21,524 bases of DNA from Verrucomicrobiota bacterium (lineage in GTDB: Bacteria > Verrucomicrobiota > Verrucomicrobiia > Opitutales > Opitutaceae): positions 1 through 21,524 of the forward strand of contig JAFAAS010000134.1 of the NCBI GenBank assembly GCA_023426435.1, given 5' to 3'. This document shows, piece after piece, positions 7,363 through 15,919 of the stretch. The position numbers and the translations under genes are program-made. Position 1 is the first letter of the stretch; the number at the start of each line of letters is the position of its first letter. The notes beneath the pieces are model-generated. The model saw nothing but the letters and a program-made list of their open reading frames with translations. It did no database searches and had not been told where the DNA came from.

Positions 7363-9879
7363 TCAGATCCGGCCGTCGGGCGGCAGCAATTCGGTGGCGA
7401 GCTCGCGCAGGCGTGTATCCGGCCAGCGGATGCCGAGACTTTGGGTCAGCTGGAGAAGCATCGCGAGCGAACCCGGAGTGAGCCGGCGGAGAACGGCGTC
7501 GTCGTAAGCGGGAAGGGATTCCTCCAGCAGCGAGCGGGCTGCGGCGGTTTGTCCGACGAGTGCGAGCAGGCCGATGAGATCCATGCGGTCTTCCGGCTCG
7601 AGCGTGTGGCGTTGGTGCAGGAGTTGGTTTATCGCGGCGAGAGCGGCTTCGAGCCCTGGAGTGTTTTGCGCGGCGAATTCCACGCGGGCGAGGGCGATGG
7701 CGACGGGGAGATTTTGAGGGAAGCGAAGGAGATCGGGGATGGCCGCGCGAGCTTCGGAGAGTTGTCCGTGGTAAAGCAGGGATCGCACGGAGCGGACGAG
7801 CACGTGTTCCGGAGCGGTGCGAGAGGTGACTTCGAAGATGAGGACGCTTTCGTTGGCCAGCGCCGGCGACGAGGGGAGATGGTCGGGGAGACGCTCCAGC
7901 CACGGCGGCACGTTCGAGTTTCGGAGCAGGCCGAGGACGAAGGCGGAGTCATGGAGCGGCTCTTGCGGCGAGAGCCCGCGCGCGAGCCGGATGTAGGGCT
8001 CCGCAAAATCGTCCCAGGTGACGAAGACCAAGTGGGTGATGCCGGCGGCTTGGACGAGTTGGTGCGCTTCTTCGGACGTCCTGGCGGCGAAGATCGCGGC
8101 GGCGCGTTTCAAGCCGTCCAAGTTTTCCCAATACGGAGTTCCGAGTCCGTGTGCGCTCGCAAAGTAGATCATGCGCGACGTCGTGGCTGGACCGCTCAGA
8201 ACGACCAGAGGACCGCGGCCGACGCGTTGTCTCAGGGAATGAGCGAGGTCGCGTTCGGCGAAACTGAGGATGTCGTCGCGATCGATCGGCGGACGATGAG
8301 TCGTGGATTGAACGAGCAGGATCAGTCCTGGGACGAACGCCGCGGCGAGGAGGGGCAGCCAGGTTGCGCGTTGGCGGCGGCTCGCGATGTGGGCGGCGAG
8401 CAATGTGGGAGCGAGCGCGATCGCGCCGAGGAGGAAACCGTGGCCGACGGTCCACCAGCGCAGTTCCTTGAATGCCATCGCCCAAAACAGCGCGGTGGCG
8501 GTCAGTGGCAGCGCGACCAGCGCGATCGCGAGGCGAGGAGGTCGGCGTTGGCCGAAAATGAGTGCGATCACGCCGAGCGGCACGAGGAGCATGGGCAGGC
8601 AGGAGGCGAACGTGGCGACGTTCCATCCGGACTGGCGCAGTGCGGCGGGCAGGCTTTGAAACTCTGGCGTGTAGTCGTGACTCAGCGACCAGAGGAATGG
8701 ATCGGACACGGCAAAGACGTGAGAACCGGCGACGGCGATGACGGCAGCCGGTGCGATCAAGGCGACAGCAGCAGCGGCGAGCGCGAAGGGTGAACCCAGC
8801 TTTGGTGACGAGCGGCCGGAAATCCATGCGGTGACGCGTGCGAGGAGTTCGCCGCCGCCCAGCCAGGCGAGTGCGTAGAGCGGATGGTTGACCTCGAGTC
8901 GCCAGCCGAGATGTGAAGGAAAGTATTCGATCAGATAAGCGCCGAGTGCGGTGATGCCTCCGACAAGACCCCAGCGCCGCCAGAGTCGCGGTTCGAAGCC
9001 GATGGCGTGCGAGTTTTCGCGCCGGCCGATCCACGCGCATGCGATGGCACCGATTGCGATGCCAAGAAAAACGGGGATCATGCTCACTGCGCTAATCCAG
9101 AGTCCGATTCCTCCGGCGATGGCTGAGCCGGTGAAGGCGCGACGGGCCTGCGCAATGGAGGAAAGCCAAGGTAGTTCTTGGGAGATGGCGGAATTCTCGC
9201 GCCGCACCCAGCCGGCGGTGCCGCCGAGGAGGAAGAAGAGCGTCGCCATCGCGCAAAGCTGGATGGCGCCGTGATGATCGGGATTGTCGGGGGCGAAGAG
9301 CACGCGGAGTGCTGGTGAGCCGGCGAGCCCGAGTGCGAGCAAAGCGGCGCCGGCGGCGCTGAAACGCCGGGCGACCCACGGGACCAGCGTCAACAACAGC
9401 GCGCAGACGAGGATCGGATTGGCGAAGAAGGCCGCGGTTTCGACTGCACTCGCCAACGGCCGGCCGGTGATGGCGTGTTCGATCCAAGCGCAGGTCGCGA
9501 GCCACCAGCGAAAAGGCGAGCCCCAGTGCACGGGGCGCCCGTGAGGGGCGTTGTCGTGTCCGACTGCGCGAACGCGGACGCTGCCCTCGGAGAGCATTTG
9601 CTGCGTTTGGACAATCCAGTGTTGTCCATCGATCCAGCGCGAAGGGTAGGCGATGTGCCGGCGGCCGTCGGCGAAACCCGTGGGCGAAGCGGCGTCGGTC
9701 AACGGGGCATGCACCGCCACTTTGTAGTCCGCGCTGAGATGGCGGAAACGATGCGCCTGACGAAGGGCGTCCCACATCACGAGCGCGATCGCGGCGATCA
9801 GCGGGGCGAGCCAAATGGCAGGATGGGAGCGGGGCGGGGGCGTTGAAAGATGGGACGGAGACGGCTCCGGTGCGGCCAT
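7363..9879 (-). CDS. Large membrane protein, STT3-like GT-C glycosyltransferase with helical C-terminal tail
   Basis: An 838-residue protein. About a dozen hydrophobic segments lie between residues 22 and 525, followed by a soluble region. After the first membrane helix comes WIDGQHWIVQTQQML (82-96), placed like the first acidic motif of STT3/AglB/PglB oligosaccharyltransferases. PDNPDHHGAI (197-206) carries D201-H-H203 where archaeal STT3 proteins have a metal-binding D-x-H. This suggests a GT-C enzyme using a lipid-linked sugar donor. The WWDYG acceptor motif of true protein oligosaccharyltransferases is absent, so protein glycosylation is not established. Residues 555-640 (for example GITHLVF) resemble the small alpha/beta region often found at the end of GT-C proteins. 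Residues 690-838 are all-helical and TPR-like. It lies 98 bases downstream of the ADOP permease on the same strand. No Shine-Dalgarno is visible before the ATG. It could also be an uncharacterised GT-C relative with another acceptor. Confidence 0.75.
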   Translation of the reverse strand: MAAPEPSPSHLSTPPPRSHPAIWLAPLIAAIALVMWDALRQAHRFRHLSADYKVAVHAPLTDAASPTGFADGRRHIAYPSRWIDGQHWIVQTQQMLSEGSVRVRAVGHDNAPHGRPVHWGSPFRWWLATCAWIEHAITGRPLASAVETAAFFANPILVCALLLTLVPWVARRFSAAGAALLALGLAGSPALRVLFAPDNPDHHGAIQLCAMATLFFLLGGTAGWVRRENSAISQELPWLSSIAQARRAFTGSAIAGGIGLWISAVSMIPVFLGIAIGAIACAWIGRRENSHAIGFEPRLWRRWGLVGGITALGAYLIEYFPSHLGWRLEVNHPLYALAWLGGGELLARVTAWISGRSSPKLGSPFALAAAAVALIAPAAVIAVAGSHVFAVSDPFLWSLSHDYTPEFQSLPAALRQSGWNVATFASCLPMLLVPLGVIALIFGQRRPPRLAIALVALPLTATALFWAMAFKELRWWTVGHGFLLGAIALAPTLLAAHIASRRQRATWLPLLAAAFVPGLILLVQSTTHRPPIDRDDILSFAERDLAHSLRQRVGRGPLVVLSGPATTSRMIYFASAHGLGTPYWENLDGLKRAAAIFAARTSEEAHQLVQAAGITHLVFVTWDDFAEPYIRLARGLSPQEPLHDSAFVLGLLRNSNVPPWLERLPDHLPSSPALANESVLIFEVTSRTAPEHVLVRSVRSLLYHGQLSEARAAIPDLLRFPQNLPVAIALARVEFAAQNTPGLEAALAAINQLLHQRHTLEPEDRMDLIGLLALVGQTAAARSLLEESLPAYDDAVLRRLTPGSLAMLLQLTQSLGIRWPDTRLRELATELLPPDGRI

Positions 9880-9977
9880 GCGCGGCGAACTATCTGCGAA
9901 GGTGGGCTGGGGTCGATTGCATTTATGTGCGGACGCAAGTGGGTCGACTGGATCGATCGAAGCGAATGGGCGGAGGA

Positions 9978-12380
9978 CTAATTAGCCCGCAGTGCGTCGA
10001 CCGGATCGAGGCGAGCTGCACGGCGGGCGGGCAACCAGCAGGCGACGATCGCTGCGATTCCAACAACGACGACGGCGAGAATGAGCGGAAGCAGGGCGAT
10101 GCCGTTCAGGTCGTAAATCAAAGATTTCAAAGCGAACGAAAGAGCGAAGCATCCCACGAGGCCCAACACGAGACCCGTTGCGACCCATCGCCCGCCTTGG
10201 GCGAAGACAAGTTGGACGATGTTTCCCTTGGAAGCGCCGATCGCGACGCGCACACCGATTTCGCGGGTGCGCTGTTGCACGTGATAAGAGAGCGTGCCGT
10301 AGAGGCCGACCGCGACGAGGCCGAGGGCGGTTGCCATGAAGAAGTTCACGAGTCCGGCGACGGCTCGCTGGCTTTGGGTGGCATCGCCGACGACCTCGCG
10401 CATCGTGCGCACATCCCGGAGAGCGAGATCGCGATCGAGAGCGGCGAGTTCACGACGCAACGTGGGTGCGAGCTGGCTCGGAGGCAGCGTCGTGCGCAGG
10501 ACAAGATACGCATGATTGCTCCAATGCCCTTCGGGCGTGGTATACATCTCGGGCTGAACTTCCGATTCGGCGCCCCATTGTTTCACATTGTCGACGACGC
10601 CCACGACGCGGACGGTATACCACGGCTTGCCGGGATTGTTGCCGCGAAGGATTTCGCCGATGGGGTCCTTGTTGGGCCACGCGCTGTAGGCGAGTTTTTG
10701 ATTCACGACCACGCCCCGGATGTCGCCCTCCCGGTCTTCCGGCTTCAAGCCGCGACCCTTGTGCAGGCGCAAGCCCATCGCGCTGAAATAGCCCTCGGTG
10801 ACAGACGAGCGTTCGACCTGCATGCGGCGCTGCGTGGGATCGTAGGTTTCGTCATTCACCAGCGCGCTGGTGTTGCTGCCGCCCTCGAGCGGGAGCTTCG
10901 ACGTGAGCGCTGCGTGCGAGACGCCGGGGATCGCTTGCAGACGTTCTTCGAGCGCATACCACAGGCGCACGCGGTCTTCGTTTTTGTCGTAGCGCGGGCC
11001 CCGCAGCGCGATTTGCGCGGAAACAACGGCATCGGTTGCGAGCAGATGGTTTTCTTCGAGGAGCCGCAGATAGCTCCGCGAGAAGAGCACGGCTCCGTTG
11101 ACCAGCAGAAATGCCAGCGCGACCTGCGCGACGATCAGTGCGCGCAACATTCGATGACGTGCGCGGGATCCGACGGCGCCGCGGGCGTCGGCCCGCAGCA
11201 CACCAGCGACAGGCGTGCGCATGGCCGCCAACGCGGGTGGCAAGCCGGCGAGCAGCGCGGTCAGTCCGGTCGCGCCCAATGCAAACCCCATCGCGGTGAG
11301 ATCGACGGCGATGGCGGCTTTTCGGGCGTCGGTGACCGGAGCAATAGCGCGTAGGATTTCAACTCCGCCGTAAGCGAAGCCGAGGCCGAGTGCGGCGCCT
11401 GCCAGGGCGAGCACGAGGCTTTCGGTCAGCGTGAGCCGGACCAGATGGGCGGCAGAGGCACCGAGAGCCAAGCGGACGCCGAACTCGCCCTGCCGACGGG
11501 AGCTGCGCGCGAGCAGCATGCTGGCGACATTGCCGCAGGCGACCAAGAGGACCAGGCCCACGGCGGCGAAAAGCGTCCAAACCTTCGCTCCGAGATCCTG
11601 CGTCATCTCGTCACGGAGCGGGCGGACGAGGAAGGATTTTCTCGTATTCGAATCTGGATACAACGTGGTCAGGCGGCGACCGATGGCCTTGATCTCGCCA
11701 TCGGCGGAGGCGACGCTCACGCCCTCGCGGAGGCGGGCGATGCCGAGCAGATAGTGACTGTCGCGGCGGGCGCGCTCCTCGTCATTGAACGAACATGGTT
11801 TCCAGAGCTGGCAGTCGATTCCGCGCAGCCGAGGCGACGCGAACTCGAAGGTTCGCGGCATGATGCCCACCACAGTGGTGTCGACGCCGTTCAGCCGCAC
11901 GGTTCGACCGACGGCAGCGCGATCACCGCCGAGCAGTTGGTGCCAAAGCGTTTCACTGAGGATTACGACGGGTGGCGCGCCGGGCAGATCGTCCGCGGGT
12001 TCGAAGAGCCGTCCGAGGATCGGTTGAACGCCAAACGCGCGCAGCACGTCGGCGGTGCCCGTGACGGCCATGACGGATTGCGGGTTTTCGGCCCCGACGT
12101 TGACGGACTGAGGCTGATACACGCCGAACGAGCTGAAACTCGTGGACTGCTCGCGAAGGTCGAGGAAGTCGGCCGGCGAGAGTGACCAGCGGTCGCCGGA
12201 CCAAACGTGCACAAGTCGGTCCGACTCGGGATAGTGGAACGGAGAAAGGACCAACGCCCGCAGGACGCCAAACATCGCAGTGGTCGATCCGATGCCGACA
12301 GCGAGCGTCAGAATGGCTACGATGGCGAACGGGCGGGATCCTGCGAGCCCGCGCAAGGCCAGGCGGAGGTCGGAGAGCAT
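9978..12380 (-). CDS. ABC-type permease, duplicated MacB/FtsX architecture (ADOP family)
   Basis: An 800-residue membrane protein with two copies of the MacB-periplasmic-core plus FtsX unit. The N terminus (DLRLALRGLAGSRPFAIVA, then LTLAVGIGSTTAMF) is the typical opening of this family. The first periplasmic domain runs to about 265. The first FtsX helices cover about 266-390, with EFGVRLALGA at 299-308. The second unit starts near 408 (RHRMLRALIVAQVALAF), and its FtsX helices cover about 677-790, with REIGVRVAIGAS at 706-717. It ends in the common PARRAARLDPVDALR. No ATPase domain is present and no ATPase gene is adjacent, as is usual for these orphan permeases of Acidobacteria and Verrucomicrobia. 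Transported substrate unknown. ATG at 12380 is preferred over an upstream TTG at 12401 because family members start there; its leader is pyrimidine-rich. Confidence 0.92.
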   Translation of the reverse strand: MLSDLRLALRGLAGSRPFAIVAILTLAVGIGSTTAMFGVLRALVLSPFHYPESDRLVHVWSGDRWSLSPADFLDLREQSTSFSSFGVYQPQSVNVGAENPQSVMAVTGTADVLRAFGVQPILGRLFEPADDLPGAPPVVILSETLWHQLLGGDRAAVGRTVRLNGVDTTVVGIMPRTFEFASPRLRGIDCQLWKPCSFNDEERARRDSHYLLGIARLREGVSVASADGEIKAIGRRLTTLYPDSNTRKSFLVRPLRDEMTQDLGAKVWTLFAAVGLVLLVACGNVASMLLARSSRRQGEFGVRLALGASAAHLVRLTLTESLVLALAGAALGLGFAYGGVEILRAIAPVTDARKAAIAVDLTAMGFALGATGLTALLAGLPPALAAMRTPVAGVLRADARGAVGSRARHRMLRALIVAQVALAFLLVNGAVLFSRSYLRLLEENHLLATDAVVSAQIALRGPRYDKNEDRVRLWYALEERLQAIPGVSHAALTSKLPLEGGSNTSALVNDETYDPTQRRMQVERSSVTEGYFSAMGLRLHKGRGLKPEDREGDIRGVVVNQKLAYSAWPNKDPIGEILRGNNPGKPWYTVRVVGVVDNVKQWGAESEVQPEMYTTPEGHWSNHAYLVLRTTLPPSQLAPTLRRELAALDRDLALRDVRTMREVVGDATQSQRAVAGLVNFFMATALGLVAVGLYGTLSYHVQQRTREIGVRVAIGASKGNIVQLVFAQGGRWVATGLVLGLVGCFALSFALKSLIYDLNGIALLPLILAVVVVGIAAIVACWLPARRAARLDPVDALRAN

Positions 12381-12481
12381 GAAAGGGAGGGCTTCCGACA
12401 AAACCCGGCTGGTTGAAAAAGGTTACCGCGGACGACCAAGAATTTCGAGGCGAGCCAATCTGCAGGGGCGGCGGGCTTCAT

Positions 12482-13387
12482 TTACGCCGCCAGGCGGCGG
12501 AGTCGGACGGCAGCCGGGTTGTTGTGTTTGGCGGGATGGCGCACGGCATGGCGGATGAGCCATTTTCGGTCGGGCGACGCACCGTGGAGCCAGCGTTCAC
12601 ACAGTTCAAAGGCGAGGGACGGGTGATCTTTTGCAATGTCGCCGATGTGATTCGCAACGCTGCGACGGACATAGAGCGATGGATCGTCCTTCAACGCTTC
12701 CAAGATGGGAAAGGTTGGCCGCGGATCTTGGATGAAGGCGGGAATTCGCTGGGCCCAAGGCAGACGCGGACGCGAACCCTCGGAGCAAAGGCGGCGCACA
12801 TGCGGATCGGGATCTCGCGTCCAATTCAGAAGCTGAGCGAGCGTGCGTTCGGGCCAGCGGATCAGAAAGGGGCGGATGGAAAACTCGCCGGTGAAACGCC
12901 GGGTGAGCTCGTGATGCGCGTGCATCGAAACCTCGAAAGGATCGACGCCGGCGTTGTGTTCCGGGTCGAGGCCGTATAGCGCGATGAACGATACGTGAGG
13001 CAGGAAGAAAAACACGCCAAGGCCGCGGTCCGATGTCGCGGGGTCAGGCGGCGGGAGTGAACGCAGCAGGACCGCGACGGCGTCCTCGTAGCGCGGAGGG
13101 AGATGTTGACGCAGAGCGCGGGCGAGATGGAGGCCTCGCTGCATGATCGATAACGATTCGAGGTCTTTGCGGGCGGTGCGGCGGAATTTGGTGGCGTCGA
13201 ACTTGGGCCATGCCAGGGCGAGATTGTGGGCGAGGCAGCGAATGGCAGCGTCGTCGAGCAGCGACGTGAGGGAGCCGCCTTTGTCCATCGAGGCGGTGAT
13301 GGCAGGGAAGCGGAGCTGGGCGGGAGCGACGGTTTTGAGTTGGGACGTGAAAGGGCGATTGGAAACTCGCGACGGGAGACGGGACAT
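12482..13387 (-). CDS. DNA alkylation repair protein, AlkC/AlkD-like HEAT-repeat family
   Basis: A 301-residue, mostly helical cytoplasmic protein. Its C-terminal half has the signature of HEAT-repeat DNA glycosylase-like proteins (COG4335): DPDPHVRRLCSEGSRPRLPW (193-211), then ALKDDPSLYVRRSVANHIGD (231-250), IAKDHP, and WLIRHAVRHPAKH near the end. Characterised relatives AlkC and AlkD remove 3-methyladenine and 7-methylguanine type lesions from DNA; the exact lesion for this protein is inferred only. The start is ATG 13387 by default. An internal ATG at residue 34 (MDKGGSL) is possible, since the first 33 residues look poorly conserved, and no Shine-Dalgarno distinguishes them. The permease gene follows 101 bases downstream on the same strand. 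The acyltransferase gene diverges from it. Confidence 0.85.
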   Translation of the reverse strand: MSRLPSRVSNRPFTSQLKTVAPAQLRFPAITASMDKGGSLTSLLDDAAIRCLAHNLALAWPKFDATKFRRTARKDLESLSIMQRGLHLARALRQHLPPRYEDAVAVLLRSLPPPDPATSDRGLGVFFFLPHVSFIALYGLDPEHNAGVDPFEVSMHAHHELTRRFTGEFSIRPFLIRWPERTLAQLLNWTRDPDPHVRRLCSEGSRPRLPWAQRIPAFIQDPRPTFPILEALKDDPSLYVRRSVANHIGDIAKDHPSLAFELCERWLHGASPDRKWLIRHAVRHPAKHNNPAAVRLRRLAA

Positions 13388-13477
13388 GGGGCGACGGTAG
13401 TGGGTTGCGATGACAGCGTGGTGTCAGGAGCGGCGCAATGGGTGACGCGAGCGTGGCCTCAGAGGGCTTTGCCGCCG

Positions 13478-14782
13478 ATGGGAGATGGTAGGGGAAAGCC
13501 TGTGTCGCGGGTAAAATCTGCGAACGCGCGGGACACTCGGAGCGATGATGACAGTCTCGGGACAATCCGAGCTTCCGTGTCCACGCTTCGCTCCAACGCT
13601 TCGCCGGCAAAAAGTCCGCTACGTATTCGCCTCGATCGCGCGATTACGGTGCGAGCGTTGGCGATTATCGGGGTGGTTTTGTTCCATGCGTTCACGGTGC
13701 CCTTTGGGGGAAGGAACGCGGCGGAAGCGGCGTGGTTGGACGAAAGCCTGATGAGCGCGTTGTTGGCGGCGCTGCCGCGGGTGGAGCAGTTCGTGATCAT
13801 TTTTTTCATGGTGGCCGGTTATTTTGGCTATCGGGCGTATCAACGTTCGCGGCTGACGGAGAGCCGTCGTTCGCGGCGGACCTTTGTGAAGTTTTTCCTG
13901 TGGCGGCGGTTTTGGCGGTTGGTGCCGGTGTTTTGGGTGGCGTTGTTGTTTTCGTATTTCGTGAGTTTCAGCGATCCGTTCAGCTGGGACGGCCTGCGAA
14001 AGCTGGCGGTGAATGCATCGCTGCTGAAGACGCTGTGGCCGGGTTATTTCTTTTCGATCAACCACGCGCATTGGTATGTCGCGGTGCAGTGGCAGCTGGA
14101 TCTTTTGTATCCACTTTTCCTGTTCATGGTGGCGCGTCGGTCGGCGGGTTTTGCGGTGGCGGTGGTGTGGCTGGTGTCGATGACCTTTATGTTTGTGGTG
14201 CCGCAGTTCACGGATGCGGCGTATCTGCGTTACTTTCCGATGCGGTGGTGGGCGGAGTGGTCGCTGGGCGTTTATCTGGCGGACCGGCATCTGGCGGGTA
14301 TGCGGCTTTTCCCGCGGCCGGGGTGGACGATGTTTGCTGCGGCCGTCGCGTTGGTGGCGGCGCGGGCGCAAGGCGTGCCCTTCGTCGAGTGGCTTGCGAT
14401 TCGCGTGCTGATGGGAGCGGCGTTCGAGGCGATGCTGCTGTCGCGCGTGCCTCGTTTCGGGGTGGAGCGGCGTATGGCCCCGATCGGGGCGGTCAGCTAC
14501 TCGCTCTATCTGCTGCACATTCCGGTGCAGCAATTGGTGATGCGAGCGTGGCAGTGGGCGGGCGGAGATTTCAGCACGGTGTTGGGATGGTGCGCGTATG
14601 CGATCGTGAGCGGACTTTGCGCATTGGGCTTGGCGCGAGTGTGCACCGAACACGTTGAAAACAGGTTTGCGGCGTTCGGGAACCGACTCTGGCGGCGAAG
14701 CGCGGCGATTCAGCGCTGGATCGATGTGCGACGGGTCGATCCGGGAGGGGAGCGACGTTCGAGGGCGAGTGGGGCAGTTTGA
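13478..14782 (+). CDS. Acyltransferase family 3 membrane protein
   Basis: A 434-residue integral membrane protein of the acyltransferase_3 (PF01757) family, which O-acylates sugars or envelope glycans using a cytoplasmic acyl donor. Family marks: RALAIIGVVLFHAF in the first membrane helix, with the essential His; FFMVAGYFGYRAYQRS in the second; RRFWRLVPVFWVALL; HWYVAVQWQLDLLYPLF; and SYSLYLLHIPVQQL near the C terminus. About ten hydrophobic segments are visible. ATG 13478 has an AGAGGG sequence 11 bases upstream. GTG 13577 would give a shorter N terminus more typical of the family, so the start is unsure. The frame stays open back to 13226, but that part is antisense to the AlkC-like gene and not protein-like. 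Acyl group and acceptor are unknown. Confidence 0.88.
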   Translation: MGDGRGKPVSRVKSANARDTRSDDDSLGTIRASVSTLRSNASPAKSPLRIRLDRAITVRALAIIGVVLFHAFTVPFGGRNAAEAAWLDESLMSALLAALPRVEQFVIIFFMVAGYFGYRAYQRSRLTESRRSRRTFVKFFLWRRFWRLVPVFWVALLFSYFVSFSDPFSWDGLRKLAVNASLLKTLWPGYFFSINHAHWYVAVQWQLDLLYPLFLFMVARRSAGFAVAVVWLVSMTFMFVVPQFTDAAYLRYFPMRWWAEWSLGVYLADRHLAGMRLFPRPGWTMFAAAVALVAARAQGVPFVEWLAIRVLMGAAFEAMLLSRVPRFGVERRMAPIGAVSYSLYLLHIPVQQLVMRAWQWAGGDFSTVLGWCAYAIVSGLCALGLARVCTEHVENRFAAFGNRLWRRSAAIQRWIDVRRVDPGGERRSRASGAV

Positions 14783-14887
14783 AGCTTTCCGGCGGCGACG
14801 GGTTGGCTGAGGCGCTGTCGGGAGAATGCGAGAAAAGGCAACGCGAGCTTGAGCGAGGCGTGGAAGGTGACGCTAATCGCGGCGATC

Positions 14888-15859
14888 ATGGCGCGCCGAC
14901 GTCGCTCTTCCTCCCGCTCGCGTAGAACCCGCCTGTCGCTGCCGGCGCGCTGGTTGTTGTATTTGAACCTCGTGTTGGCGGCTCTCGTGGGCGGCTGGTA
15001 TTTTCTCCAGCCGGCGGAGCGGCAGACCGAAGTGCGCCGGCTGGTGAGCACGACATGGGCGCGGGATAAAGGCGTGTCGCCGGTCGATGTCGCGTGGGAC
15101 ATCTGGGAGCTTTATTATGCGAATCCGGCGAGCGGGCGGATCGCGGCGGGGGACAAGACACATCTTTATGGCGGAACGCCGCGGACCTCGTCGGGTGCGG
15201 AAGCGGGATTTCTGCGCGTGTTGGTGAATCGCGGTTACGTGGTCGGTTACAATGAAACGCGGGGCAATCCCGCGTGGGCGGCGTATCGCGTGCGTGATTT
15301 GGCGGAGATGCCCTCGACGCCGCCGCGGCCGGAGCGTTTCTCGGTGGATCGTCGAACGGCAACGCGGGTCGATCCGGATGTTTACACCGGAAGCGGATAC
15401 GATCGGGGGCACTTGGCGCCGAATTACGCGATTGCCACGCGGCATGGACGAGAGGCGCAGGAGGAGACGTTTTTGATGTCGAACATCACGCCGCAGCGGC
15501 ATGCGTTGAATGCGGGCGTGTGGAAGCAGTTGGAGATGAAAATCGCGACGAGCTATCCGGCGCGCTACGAGGAAGTGTGGGCGATCGCGGGTCCGATCTT
15601 TGGGGAACGACCGAGGGAGTTGCGCGGCGTGGTGCAGGTGCCCGAGGCGTTTTTTCTGATCGTGGTGGACGAGCATGAAGGGAAGTTGCGAACGCTCTCG
15701 TTTATCGTGCCGCAGGATGCCTCGTCGGAGATGTCGGCGGACCGTTATCTGGCGTCGATCGACGAAATCGAACGACGCACGCAGTTGGATTTCCTGCCGG
15801 ATCTCGACGATGTCACGGAAGCGGAAGTGGAGCGCAGCGTGCCGGCGCGGGTGTGGTAG
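14888..15859 (+). CDS. Membrane-anchored DNA/RNA non-specific endonuclease (NUC, beta-beta-alpha-metal)
   Basis: A 323-residue nuclease of the Serratia-nuclease family (PF01223). The N terminus is strongly basic (MARRRRSSSRSRRTR) and followed by one hydrophobic helix, about residues 22-40. The protein is therefore predicted to be anchored in the inner membrane with its catalytic domain in the periplasm. The catalytic signature is DRGH at 172-175 (H175 as general base), then MSNITPQ at 197-203, with metal-ligand N208 and E216 spaced exactly as in LN-x6-LE of the Serratia enzyme. It should cleave single- and double-stranded DNA and RNA with a divalent metal. ATG 14888 is preferred over a TTG at 14849. 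It lies 105 bases after the acyltransferase gene. No adjacent immunity or secretion gene suggests a toxin role. Confidence 0.92.
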   Translation: MARRRRSSSRSRRTRLSLPARWLLYLNLVLAALVGGWYFLQPAERQTEVRRLVSTTWARDKGVSPVDVAWDIWELYYANPASGRIAAGDKTHLYGGTPRTSSGAEAGFLRVLVNRGYVVGYNETRGNPAWAAYRVRDLAEMPSTPPRPERFSVDRRTATRVDPDVYTGSGYDRGHLAPNYAIATRHGREAQEETFLMSNITPQRHALNAGVWKQLEMKIATSYPARYEEVWAIAGPIFGERPRELRGVVQVPEAFFLIVVDEHEGKLRTLSFIVPQDASSEMSADRYLASIDEIERRTQLDFLPDLDDVTEAEVERSVPARVW

Positions 15860-15919
15860 CGGTGAAGCGGGCGTTGCGCTGGGCGATGACGGGCGCATGT
15901 TGAGGCGTCCTCAAACCTT

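Noticed and set aside
6422..7903. A 493-codon minus-strand frame antisense to the aldo/keto reductase
   Set aside because: Arg/Pro/His-rich shadow translation. The plus-strand reductase matches its family end to end.
6634..8793. A 719-codon open frame on the plus strand crossing the reductase and STT3-like genes
   Set aside because: It is a high-GC shadow frame with Gly/Arg/Glu-rich low-complexity translation and no recognisable domain. It spans two well-supported genes on opposite strands.
9843..11354. A 503-codon open frame antisense to the permease
   Set aside because: No domain is recognisable, and the minus strand carries an unmistakable ADOP permease there.
15900..15914. TTGAGG/CCTCAA mini-hairpin just before ATG 15920, considered as a translation-blocking element
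   Set aside because: Six-bp arms with a 3-base loop are short and could be chance. No alternative pairing is visible to make a switch.
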